A DNA stretch of 64,000 nt, taken from the NCBI RefSeq assembly GCF_017873435.1, contig NZ_JAGGKG010000008.1:124001-188000 (forward strand), given 5' to 3'. Of this stretch, positions 44,393 through 52,912 are shown one piece after another; positions within the stretch are counted from its first letter, which is position 1; each line of letters starts with the position of its first letter. The position numbers and the translations under genes were made by a program. The notes beneath the pieces were generated by a model. It was not told the DNA's origin. It saw only the letters and a program-made list of their open reading frames with translations, and made no database searches. This stretch comes from Paenibacillus turicensis (lineage in GTDB: Bacteria > Bacillota > Bacilli > Paenibacillales > Paenibacillaceae).

Positions 44393-45331
44393 ATGAAGAA
44401 ATTTTTAGATTTAGTAGAGATAAGAACAAAAGCAGCCAGTATGATCCCTTTTTTAATGGGGACTTCCTATGCGTGGTTTCGCTTTGATACGTTTCAAGTA
44501 GAGCATTTTATATTAATGTTAGTGTCATTGCTAAGCTTCGACATGGCTACAACCGCCATAAATAATTATTATGACTATCGTAAGGCGATCAAAAAACACG
44601 GATATGGTTATGAGGCGCATAATGCAATTGTAAGGTATAAAATGAATCCAAGTAATGTGGCGCTATTAATTATTGTTTTATTGGTGCTTGCGATTGGGGC
44701 AGGTGTCATATTATTTTTACACACGGGTTGGCTTGTCCTCGTATTAGGTGGACTTTCCTTTGGGGTTGGTATCCTTTATTCGTTTGGTCCTATTCCCATT
44801 TCACGTATGCCACTTGGTGAAATTTTTTCGGGTCTTTTTATGGGTTTTGTCATAATTTATATTTCAACCTACATTCAAGTGGGTAATCAATTAGCAATCT
44901 TAACATTTGAGCACAACAAAATACTGTTGGAATTAGTATGGACGGAGACGTTATGGTTGTTCCTTGTTTCTATTCCTGCAATCTTATGTATTGCAAACAT
45001 TATGTTAGCCAATAACATTTGCGATATGGAAGAGGATATTGAAAATAAACGTTATACCCTTCCTGTTTATATTGGTCGTGAAAATGCCTTGATTTTATTT
45101 AAAATATTATATTACGCCTCTTTTCTAGACCTCATTGTACTCTATTTGCTGGGTGTTTCCCCAATCTTACTGTTGATTGCCTTACTCTCGATCATTCCAG
45201 TCACTAGAAATGCCAAGCAATTTATTGCTCAGCCAGTTAAAAGGTTGACCTTTAAATTAGCAGTGAGTAACTTTATGCTGACAAATATGTCCCGTATTGT
45301 TGTTTTGATCTTGGCGGCTATCTATGCCTAA
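44393..45331 (+). CDS. UbiA-family prenyltransferase, possibly MenA
   Basis: 312 residues, about nine membrane helices. The first allylic diphosphate motif is NNYYDYRKAIKKHG, lacking the last Asp of NDxxDxxxD; the second is NNICDMEEDIENKRYTLPV, intact. Length and the GPIPISRMPLGEIFSGLFMGF segment match 1,4-dihydroxy-2-naphthoate prenyltransferase (MenA), which makes demethylmenaquinone. The altered first motif and lone position leave another prenyl acceptor possible. Stop codon overlaps that of the convergent membrane gene by 4 bp. Confidence 0.82.
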   Translation: MKKFLDLVEIRTKAASMIPFLMGTSYAWFRFDTFQVEHFILMLVSLLSFDMATTAINNYYDYRKAIKKHGYGYEAHNAIVRYKMNPSNVALLIIVLLVLAIGAGVILFLHTGWLVLVLGGLSFGVGILYSFGPIPISRMPLGEIFSGLFMGFVIIYISTYIQVGNQLAILTFEHNKILLELVWTETLWLFLVSIPAILCIANIMLANNICDMEEDIENKRYTLPVYIGRENALILFKILYYASFLDLIVLYLLGVSPILLLIALLSIIPVTRNAKQFIAQPVKRLTFKLAVSNFMLTNMSRIVVLILAAIYA

Positions 45332-45828
45332 TTACGTTTAGGTCTTATCATGAAAAAAGCTCCTATAATAATAAAGACGAGCGCAAGGACAGGTTGCCCA
45401 AACACAAATTGATTGTATAGGGAGCTAAGTGAAAAGACGGCAAAAAATAATAAGGATAATCCAGCTAATATATTAATGGGGATTAATAAAAATTTGTTCC
45501 GTTTGCCAAACCAATAAAATTCAAAGAGTCCTACTGCGGGTGCTGCAATAAACCCTGGCCACATGTATTGCCAGCTATCAAATAAGGTAGAGATTTGGCA
45601 AACGAGACCTACTGTGAACAAAATACCGCCGGGGATGAGCAATCCTGTAAGCCTGCGGTAAGAAAACGAAAAATAAAACCAATGTAACAATAGTCCAACT
45701 GGAATTACAAAAATCGTAGGCCAAAAGGTAGCAAATATAGCTCCCGGGGTGAGTGCTTGCTCCTTAAACCACAACAAATAGATACCGATAATGATTAAAA
45801 TAGGTCCTAACCAAGTTTTTTTATTCAT
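45328..45828 (-). CDS. Small polytopic membrane protein, unknown
   Basis: I choose the ATG at 45828, preceded by GGGAGGAATTATTAAA; the frame extends 18 codons further without support. 166 residues with about six hydrophobic segments, opening NKKTWLGPILIIIGIYLLWF and ending FFMIRPKRN. Resembles the LiaF/DUF5668-type membrane modules in style, but no soluble domain follows. Cytoplasmic tail is basic. Function unknown. Confidence 0.78.
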   Translation of the reverse strand: MNKKTWLGPILIIIGIYLLWFKEQALTPGAIFATFWPTIFVIPVGLLLHWFYFSFSYRRLTGLLIPGGILFTVGLVCQISTLFDSWQYMWPGFIAAPAVGLFEFYWFGKRNKFLLIPINILAGLSLLFFAVFSLSSLYNQFVFGQPVLALVFIIIGAFFMIRPKRN

Positions 45829-46003
45829 TTTAATAATTCCTCCCTGGAATTTGTTTATAATATGTAATTTACTTTTTATCATTTTTGGAACAAGTTCAGT
45901 ATACTATACTTTTTAAAACTGATGCTTCCGTCTACAGGGATAATATAAACTAGACTAAGGTCTAGTAATTTTTTTAAATATGACCTAAAAGGAGTTGATC
46001 GGC

Positions 46004-46792
46004 TTGTTAACCCATCATAAACCAGTCATTTCAATTAAAGATTTAAGGATGAAATATAGCGATCGGTACGTGTTAAATGGTGTTGACTTAGAGGTTTACC
46101 CAGGACAAATTATTGGATACATAGGCCCAAATGGCGCAGGTAAAAGTACTACCGTTAAAATCATGCTTGGTCTCGTGGAAGGCTTCACTGGGGATGTGAC
46201 TGTGTTAGGTGCACGTGTAGGTGAAGAGGGAATAGACTTTAAGAAAAGAGTTGGTTACGTCCCTGAAATTGCTGAGATGTATGATATGTTAACCGCAATG
46301 GAATATCTTGTTTTTATTGGACAGTTATATGGCTTGGATGCAGATGAAGCAGAGAGCAAGGCAGGAAGGCTGATGGATCAGCTAGGGCTGTGGGAGATGC
46401 GTCATGCTACCATATCCACATTCTCAAAAGGGATGAAGCAAAAGGTTATGATCATATCAAGCTTGCTTCATAATCCGGATATTTTATTTTTGGATGAGCC
46501 TTTAAGTGGACTAGATGCTAATAGTGTCATCATTATTAAAGAAATGCTGGCATTGCTTGCAGCTGCGGGCAAAACGATTTTTTATTCTTCTCATATTATG
46601 GACGTGGTGGAGAAGATCAGTAGTCGTATCATTTTGTTAGATCAAGGGCGGATTGTCGCAGATGGCAGCTTTGAGGAGCTACAACAGCAGAGTCATGAAG
46701 GTTCATTAGAACAAATTTTTAATCAGCTGACAGGCTTTAATGAGCATCGTGAGATTGCTGAACGATTTGTATCAATTGTGCAAGGAGGGTAA
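46004..46792 (+). CDS. ABC transporter ATP-binding protein
   Basis: I choose the TTG at 46004, 9 nt after AAAAGGAG; the TTG at 45995 directly abuts it. 262 residues. Walker A GPNGAGKST, Q-loop region YVPEIAEMYDMLTAMEYL, signature TFSKGMKQK in place of LSGGQ, Walker B ILFLDEPLSGLD and the His-loop SSHIMDVV. The deviant signature is common in multidrug/bacitracin-type exporters. It energises the membrane protein encoded 4 nt downstream. Substrate unknown. Confidence 0.93.
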   Translation: MLTHHKPVISIKDLRMKYSDRYVLNGVDLEVYPGQIIGYIGPNGAGKSTTVKIMLGLVEGFTGDVTVLGARVGEEGIDFKKRVGYVPEIAEMYDMLTAMEYLVFIGQLYGLDADEAESKAGRLMDQLGLWEMRHATISTFSKGMKQKVMIISSLLHNPDILFLDEPLSGLDANSVIIIKEMLALLAAAGKTIFYSSHIMDVVEKISSRIILLDQGRIVADGSFEELQQQSHEGSLEQIFNQLTGFNEHREIAERFVSIVQGG

Positions 46793-46796
46793 CCAT

Positions 46797-48455
46797 ATGA
46801 AGGATTATCGAACTTTGCAGCTATTAGATAAATGTAGTGGGTGGTTTACTAAATTCGGGATTGATTATACAGCGATGCGGCATATCCTACAGGTGAAGCT
46901 AACGCTCGATGCAAGAACCTCTTCCTTTTTATTAGCCAATGCTAAATCTAGTGGAGAGAAGCAAACTAAGGCAAAAAAAGAAAAAAATCAATTTATAGGT
47001 TCTTTATGGTTTTATTGCTTATTTGGCTTAATTACCAGTCCACTCATTTATATCGCTGACAATTATCTGTTTCAGATGAGTATATTTTTTGGCATTTTTA
47101 CATTTATGCTATTAACGATTTTAATTTCCAGCTTTTCCTCAATATTGTTAGATGTTCGGGATCGAACGATATTGTTCAGTAAGCCGATTGACAAAAAAAC
47201 GCTTGCTATGGCAAAAACAATGCACGTATCCATCTATATGCTGTTTTTAACAGGATCGATTGCTCTCATTCCCTTAGGCGTAGGACTGTATCGGCATGGT
47301 ATTTTATTTTTTCTCCTGATGCTTTTATGTGTAGTGCTGATTGATTTATTTACAGTCGTTTTAACCGCACTTATTTATTTACTAGTGTTACGCTTTTTTG
47401 ATGGTGAGAAGCTTAAGGATATGATTAATTATGTGCAAATTGGACTAACTGTTGGGATTACGGTGGGGTATCAGCTATTAATACGTTTATTTGGGGTTGT
47501 AGATATGGCTGTCGTATTTCAGTCCCAGTGGTGGCAATTTTTAATTCCACCGATCTGGTTTGCGGCTCTATTTGAGACTACGTTAAATGGTATACATGAC
47601 CCCTTGTTTATACTATTCAGCCTGCTTGCGCTCGTGATTCCTATTTTGTCATTTATCATTTATCTAAAATTTTTGCCTACGCTAGAGCGTTATGTGCAGA
47701 AGTTAGCCGCACCAAGTGGGGTGGATAAAAGTAAAAACAAAATTGCTAAGCTCCTTGCTAAGCTAAGCTGTCGAAGTCAAATCGAAAGAGTGTTTTTCCA
47801 GTTTACCTGGACCATGATTAAGAAGGAACGCAAATTTAAGCTTAAGGTCTATCCCTCTCTAGGGTTGTCACTGGTGTTTCCATTTATTTTTTTATTTAGC
47901 CCAGGCTTTGGGGGGATTAGTAAAACTCAAGGCTCGCCCATGTTTTTACTCATTTATTTTTGTGCCATGCTTATTCCGACGGTTATCATTATGATTCAAT
48001 ATAGTGAAAAGCATAAAGGCGCTTGGATTTATGAAATTACTCCAGTCCAGGATGAGACGGTAATCTATAAAAGTATGATTAAAGCTTGCTTTTTACGTCT
48101 AGTGGCTCCTGTATTTTTCCTTGTTAGTATCGTGATGATCTATCTATTTGGGATTGTCATTGTACCTGATTTAATTTCGGTATTGTTGAGCTTGTTTTTA
48201 TACACCGTCTTAACCTTCATGTATTTTGAAAAGTCATTACCTTTTTCTAAGCCTTTTGGCGTTGGCGAATCAGCAGAAGGCGTAAAGGTTGTGCCGATCA
48301 TGCTTGTTGCTTTTTTAATTGCACTTATTCATTTTGCATTTTTGCAGGTCATGTATGGCACTTACTTGTACATGGCGGTGGTCATTGCTTTAAATTGGGT
48401 TGCGTGGAATAAGGGTTTTACCAAAGACGTATTATTACGTGGAGTTAAGATATAA
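46797..48455 (+). CDS. ABC exporter membrane subunit
   Basis: I choose ATG 46797 behind AAGGAGGGTAACC; 552 residues with roughly twelve hydrophobic segments in two bundles separated by a cytoplasmic region (KFLPTLERYVQKLAAPSGVD). No nucleotide-binding domain, so it depends on the preceding ATPase. The overall look is of large Bacillales ABC-2-type exporter permeases. Substrate unknown. A terminator follows. Confidence 0.87.
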   Translation: MKDYRTLQLLDKCSGWFTKFGIDYTAMRHILQVKLTLDARTSSFLLANAKSSGEKQTKAKKEKNQFIGSLWFYCLFGLITSPLIYIADNYLFQMSIFFGIFTFMLLTILISSFSSILLDVRDRTILFSKPIDKKTLAMAKTMHVSIYMLFLTGSIALIPLGVGLYRHGILFFLLMLLCVVLIDLFTVVLTALIYLLVLRFFDGEKLKDMINYVQIGLTVGITVGYQLLIRLFGVVDMAVVFQSQWWQFLIPPIWFAALFETTLNGIHDPLFILFSLLALVIPILSFIIYLKFLPTLERYVQKLAAPSGVDKSKNKIAKLLAKLSCRSQIERVFFQFTWTMIKKERKFKLKVYPSLGLSLVFPFIFLFSPGFGGISKTQGSPMFLLIYFCAMLIPTVIIMIQYSEKHKGAWIYEITPVQDETVIYKSMIKACFLRLVAPVFFLVSIVMIYLFGIVIVPDLISVLLSLFLYTVLTFMYFEKSLPFSKPFGVGESAEGVKVVPIMLVAFLIALIHFAFLQVMYGTYLYMAVVIALNWVAWNKGFTKDVLLRGVKI

Positions 48456-48477
48456 TATCTATATAAAATAACAGCAG

Positions 48478-48522
48478 AAGGCAGGGGGAATTGTCATTTT
48501 TTGATGATTTTCCTTGCCTTTA
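48478..48522 (+). terminator. Terminator after the ABC exporter operon
   Basis: AAGGCA-GGG-AA pairs with TT-TCC-TGCCTT around a T-rich loop. A moderate T-run (TTTAGTTT) follows. Confidence 0.7.
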
Positions 48523-48623
48523 GTTTCATGTAAGCGAATTAATTGTAAATGGACACATTTTATTCACATGTACTAATTACGATAAAGCTATGTGTAGCAA
48601 GGGTTTGATGATACTTAACTCAA

Positions 48624-48708
48624 TTGTGACATTAATCATGTGATTCTTGTCACAAAATTATTGATTTTTATGTGTTAGCTTGCACGAAAACAGTGATAGA
48701 ATTCACAA
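48624..48708. promoter_or_regulatory. Three Rex-like operators upstream of cydA
   Basis: The Rex consensus is TTGTGA-N6-TCACAA. Site 1 (48624-48641) is TTGTGACATTAATCATGT, with a strong left half. Site 2 (48638-48655) is ATGTGATTCTTGTCACAA, one mismatch. Site 3 (48691-48708) is CAGTGATAGAATTCACAA, two mismatches. Sites 1 and 2 overlap by 4 bp. B. subtilis cydABCD is also controlled by NADH-sensing Rex at multiple sites. Confidence 0.78.
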
Positions 48709-48769
48709 TAGTTGAGCATTTATGCAAAATGCCTAGATAATTATAATGATGAGAAAGTAGGGAAGAGAC

Positions 48770-50173
48770 ATGTTGGATCCGGTTATGCTTGGACGCCTTC
48801 AGTTCGCAGTGACTACCATTTTCCACTTCTTCTTTGTGCCACTGTCTATTGGTCTGGTGTTGCTTATCGCGATCATGGAGACGATGTATGTCGTCAAGGG
48901 CAAAGAAATTTACAAAAAGATGGCAAAGTTCTGGGGACATTTATTTCTAATTAACTTCGCAGTTGGGGTAGTAACAGGGATTCTTCAAGAGTTCCAATTC
49001 GGAATGAACTGGTCTGATTACTCTCGGTTTGTCGGGGACGTGTTTGGTGCGCCACTTGCCGTTGAAGCCTTGTTCGCCTTTTTCATGGAATCGACATTTA
49101 TTGGTTTGTGGATTTTTGGTTGGGACCGCTTATCAAAAAAAGTTCACTTATTATGTATTTGGCTCGTTGCAGTAGGAACGACTGTTTCTGCGTTCTGGAT
49201 TTTAGCTGCGAACTCCTTCATGCAAAGACCAGTTGGGTTCGAGGTCGTCAATGGTCGGGCGGAAATGAACGACTTTTTTGCACTAATTTCTAATGGACAG
49301 CTATGGGTTGAGTTCCCACATACGGTATTAGGTGCATTTGCGACCGGCGCTTTCCTCATTACAGGAGTAAGTGCTTATAAGCTGCTCAAAAAGCAAGATA
49401 CAGAATTTTTTATGAAATCATTTAAGATTGCATTGATTGTTGCTTTAATTTCCTCCTTTGGTACAGCGTTGGTTGGACACTCCCAAGCACAATATTTGGT
49501 GAAAACACAACCAATGAAAATGGCTGCTTCTGAAGGTCTTTGGGGTAAAAGTGGTGATCCTGCGCCTTGGACGGTGTACGCGCATATCGACCCTGAGAAA
49601 AAGGAAAATAGCTTTGAAATTAAAATTCCTTACGCGTTAAGCTTTTTGTCCTATAGCAAGTTTTCGGGTGAAGTTAAAGGGATGAACGAGCTTCAAGCAG
49701 AATATGAACAAACATATGGACCAGGTAATTATATCCCACCAGTGAGAACGACCTTCTGGAGCTTCCGGATTATGGTTGCGGCAGGTTCAATTATGATTTT
49801 ACTGAGTCTATATGGCGCATATTTAATGGCACGTAAAAAATTAGGAAATCCAAATAAAAAGTATTACAAAATGATGTTATGGGCCATTTCTTTACCATTC
49901 ATTGGGAATACAGCGGGTTGGATTATGACTGAAATTGGACGTCAGCCATGGACGGTATTTGGCTTAATGCAAACGAAGGATAGCATTTCACCAAGTGTAA
50001 CGGGCGGACAGATTTTATTCTCCTTAATTTCATTCACCTTAATTTATGCGGTGCTTGGTATCATTATGGTTTACTTGTTCGTCAAGTCGATTAAGAAGGG
50101 ACCATATGCGAAAGACGATCATGATGATAGTCATGCAGATCCATATGATAAGGAGGGATACCATGTCTCTTAA
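48770..50173 (+). CDS. cydA: Cytochrome bd ubiquinol/menaquinol oxidase subunit I
   Basis: 467 residues, about nine membrane helices. Oxidises quinol and reduces oxygen without pumping protons. Heme b595 ligand His19 is visible in TTIFHFFFVPLSIG; a further candidate heme ligand is the His of VEFPHTVLGAFATG; acidic residues of the proton path lie in APLAVEALFAFFMEST; GRQPWTVFGLMQT is the conserved helix near the quinol site. The quinol loop is short, as in the Bacillota S subfamily. ATG with a weak AGTAGGGAAGAG box. The stop overlaps the cydB start by 11 nt. Rex-like sites upstream indicate induction at high NADH or low oxygen. Confidence 0.97.
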   Translation: MLDPVMLGRLQFAVTTIFHFFFVPLSIGLVLLIAIMETMYVVKGKEIYKKMAKFWGHLFLINFAVGVVTGILQEFQFGMNWSDYSRFVGDVFGAPLAVEALFAFFMESTFIGLWIFGWDRLSKKVHLLCIWLVAVGTTVSAFWILAANSFMQRPVGFEVVNGRAEMNDFFALISNGQLWVEFPHTVLGAFATGAFLITGVSAYKLLKKQDTEFFMKSFKIALIVALISSFGTALVGHSQAQYLVKTQPMKMAASEGLWGKSGDPAPWTVYAHIDPEKKENSFEIKIPYALSFLSYSKFSGEVKGMNELQAEYEQTYGPGNYIPPVRTTFWSFRIMVAAGSIMILLSLYGAYLMARKKLGNPNKKYYKMMLWAISLPFIGNTAGWIMTEIGRQPWTVFGLMQTKDSISPSVTGGQILFSLISFTLIYAVLGIIMVYLFVKSIKKGPYAKDDHDDSHADPYDKEGYHVS

Positions 50174-51176
50174 TGAATTGTGGTTTGTGCTTGTTGCCGT
50201 ATTATTTATCGGTTTCTTTTTCCTCGAAGGCTTTGACTTTGGGGTAGGGATGAGTACTAAATTTCTCGCTAAAAATGATATGGAAAAGCGGATTTTGATC
50301 AACTCTATTGGTCCCTTCTGGGATGCCAATGAAGTATGGTTGATTACAGCGGGGGGCGCGATGTTTGCCGCATTCCCGAACTGGTACGCTACGATGTTTA
50401 GTGGTTATTACACACCACTGGTTGTATTGTTACTTGCGCTCATTGCCCGTGGGGTTGCTTTTGAATTCCGAGGCAAGGGCAAGGGAGAAGCTTGGAAAAA
50501 ATCATGGGATGCTTCGATCTTCTTTGGTAGCCTACTTCCTCCATTTTTACTTGGAGTTGTTTTTGCAGGGATGATGAAGGGATTGCCAATCCACGAGGAT
50601 ATGGAAATGCGTGCAGGATTATTTGATATGGTTAATGTCTATACTGTAATGGGTGGAATCACCGTTGTAATGTTATGTTTAGTACATGGCTTAATGTTTA
50701 CAACTTTACGTACAGTGGGTGATCTTCAATTACGTGCGCGGAAGCTAGCTAAGACATTGCTGTATCCACTTGCTGTATTGTTAGTTGTATTTGCAGTAAT
50801 GACTTATTTCCAAACGGATATTTTTGAGGTTCGTGGCGGTATCTTGACCATCATCGCGATCTTAGGGGTTGTATTGTTCGTATTGGCAGGCTACTTCATG
50901 GCTAAGCAAAAGGACAGTTGGGCATTTGGGATGACTGGGGGCGTAATTGCACTTTCTTTTGCATCGATCTTCGTAGGGATGTTCCCTCGAGTTATGGTTA
51001 GCTCTATCAATGATGCTTTTTCATTAACCTTGACCAATGCAGCGTCAGGACAATATTCCTTAAAGGTGATGAGTATTGTAGCTTTAACCTTGTTACCGTT
51101 TGTTTTAGGTTATCAAATTTGGAGTTATTTTGTGTTTCATAAACGCATTCATGAAAAGGAGCATTTGGAATACTAA
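50163..51176 (+). CDS. cydB: Cytochrome bd oxidase subunit II
   Basis: I choose ATG 50163 behind AAGGAGGGATACC, inside the end of cydA, giving 337 residues. Family opening: ELWFVLVAVLFIGFFFLEGF, then DFGVGM; later GPFWDANEVWLITAGGAMFAA and ALIARGVAFEFRGKG are hallmark CydB segments. About eight or nine membrane helices. It completes the oxidase with CydA. Its stop (TAA) overlaps the cydD start (ATG) by one base. Confidence 0.97.
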   Translation: MSLNELWFVLVAVLFIGFFFLEGFDFGVGMSTKFLAKNDMEKRILINSIGPFWDANEVWLITAGGAMFAAFPNWYATMFSGYYTPLVVLLLALIARGVAFEFRGKGKGEAWKKSWDASIFFGSLLPPFLLGVVFAGMMKGLPIHEDMEMRAGLFDMVNVYTVMGGITVVMLCLVHGLMFTTLRTVGDLQLRARKLAKTLLYPLAVLLVVFAVMTYFQTDIFEVRGGILTIIAILGVVLFVLAGYFMAKQKDSWAFGMTGGVIALSFASIFVGMFPRVMVSSINDAFSLTLTNAASGQYSLKVMSIVALTLLPFVLGYQIWSYFVFHKRIHEKEHLEY

Positions 51177-52912
51177 TGGGTCGTGGATTGATGAACTTCA
51201 AAGGGATTAGGCCAGTAATGATGATTATGGCTTTATTAACATTGATTCAGAGTATCGCGATAATTATGCAAGCAAAGTGGCTGGCAGAGGTTGTCTCTGC
51301 CCTCTTTGCGGGCGCAAAAATAGAGGAACAGTTCGGCACAGCCGGATTGTTCCTAATTGCATTTGCAGTGAGACAGCTATGCGTATTGCTGCAGCAACGT
51401 ACAGCGTCCCATTTTGCAGATAAAACAAGCCAGGATTTGCGTAAAAAAGTTTTGGATAAGTTATTTCAGCTTGGTCCACGGTATGCAGGAGTTGCGGGTA
51501 CAGGGAATTTAGTTACCCTTGTAATTGAAGGGGTCATTAAGTTCCGTAATTACTTAGAGCTATTTCTTCCGAGAATGCTTGCTACTGGAATGACGCCAGT
51601 GCTGGTATTAGCTTATGTGTATTTTTTGGATGTAAGATCAGGAGTAATCTTAACTGTTACTTTGCCGATTTTAATTGTATTTATGATTTTAATTGGACTT
51701 GCTTCTAAAAAGCGAATGGATCAGCAATGGGAGTCCTACCGCACCTTGTCTAACCATTTTGTTGACTCTTTGCGTGGTTTAGAGACACTAAAGTTTCTTG
51801 GCCGCAGTAAACAGCATAGCAAATCTATTCAAACGGTAAGTAACTCTTATCGGGAAGCCACAGTTAAGACGTTACGTATCGCTTTTTTATCGTCCTTTGC
51901 CCTTGATTTCTTTACGATGTTATCGGTCGCTTCTGTTGCCGTTAACCTTGGGCTTCGGTTGATTGATGGTCATATTTCACTACTACCTGCGCTAACTGTG
52001 CTGATTTTAGCACCTGAATACTTCTTACCTGTACGGATGGTGGGGGCAGATTACCATGCCACACTAGATGGAAAAGAAGCAGGGGAAGCGATGAATCAAA
52101 TTATTAATTCCGCAGAGGCGAGAGAAGCTCAGCATGTGGCGCTTTCTGCAAATGCTAATCTAAATTGGAAACAAGATAGCACACTTACTCTTCGTGGTAT
52201 TGGTTTAAGTCATGAACATAGCCACGTTCCTTCGGTGAGCGATGTTTCGCTTGAAATTTCCGGGTTACGCAAGATTGGAATTGTAGGTGAAAGTGGGGCT
52301 GGTAAATCTACACTTATCGATATGTTAGGTGGGTTTTTAAGTCCAACTACAGGTGAGTTTGAGATGGATGGGATTGCGCTGCATGATTTAATGCATAGTG
52401 ATTGGAGTAATCAGATTACATATATCCCGCAAAACCCTTATATTTTTAGTGGTACGTTAGGTCAAAACATTGCTTTTTACAGTCCTGAGGCTACAAGTGA
52501 GCAAATTCGAGACGCTGCCGAGGCGGCTGGCTTAGGTGAATTGGTGTCAAGCTTACCACAAGGTTATGATGAGCCGATTGGCGGCGGTGGACGTGCATTA
52601 AGTGGTGGACAAGAGCAACGTGTCGCCTTAGCACGTGCTTTATTAACAGGACGTCCAATTATATTGCTGGATGAGCCAACTGCTCATTTAGATATTGAAA
52701 CTGAATATGAGCTAAAGGAAACGATGTTGCCGTTGTTTGACAATAGACTCGTTATTTTGGCGACACATCGTCTTCATTGGATGTCTAATATGGATGAAAT
52801 TATTGTGATGGAGCAAGGTAAGGTTGTGGAAAGAGGAAGTCATGATGAGCTCATGCAATCACAAGGTGCATATTATGGCATGCTCCACTTGCAGCAGGAG
52901 GGATTAGCATGA
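51176..52912 (+). CDS. cydD: Thiol-reductant ABC exporter subunit CydD
   Basis: 578 residues: six-helix ABC membrane domain followed by ATPase with Walker A GESGAGKST, signature LSGGQEQRVALARALL and Walker B IILLDEPTAHLD. The segment ILAPEYFLPVRMVGADYHA is characteristic of CydD. With CydC it forms a heterodimer that exports cysteine/glutathione-type thiols (and handles heme) and is needed for bd oxidase assembly. In B. subtilis the gene in this position is called cydC; I follow the family rather than the position. Start overlaps the cydB stop. Confidence 0.93.
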   Translation: MGRGLMNFKGIRPVMMIMALLTLIQSIAIIMQAKWLAEVVSALFAGAKIEEQFGTAGLFLIAFAVRQLCVLLQQRTASHFADKTSQDLRKKVLDKLFQLGPRYAGVAGTGNLVTLVIEGVIKFRNYLELFLPRMLATGMTPVLVLAYVYFLDVRSGVILTVTLPILIVFMILIGLASKKRMDQQWESYRTLSNHFVDSLRGLETLKFLGRSKQHSKSIQTVSNSYREATVKTLRIAFLSSFALDFFTMLSVASVAVNLGLRLIDGHISLLPALTVLILAPEYFLPVRMVGADYHATLDGKEAGEAMNQIINSAEAREAQHVALSANANLNWKQDSTLTLRGIGLSHEHSHVPSVSDVSLEISGLRKIGIVGESGAGKSTLIDMLGGFLSPTTGEFEMDGIALHDLMHSDWSNQITYIPQNPYIFSGTLGQNIAFYSPEATSEQIRDAAEAAGLGELVSSLPQGYDEPIGGGGRALSGGQEQRVALARALLTGRPIILLDEPTAHLDIETEYELKETMLPLFDNRLVILATHRLHWMSNMDEIIVMEQGKVVERGSHDELMQSQGAYYGMLHLQQEGLA

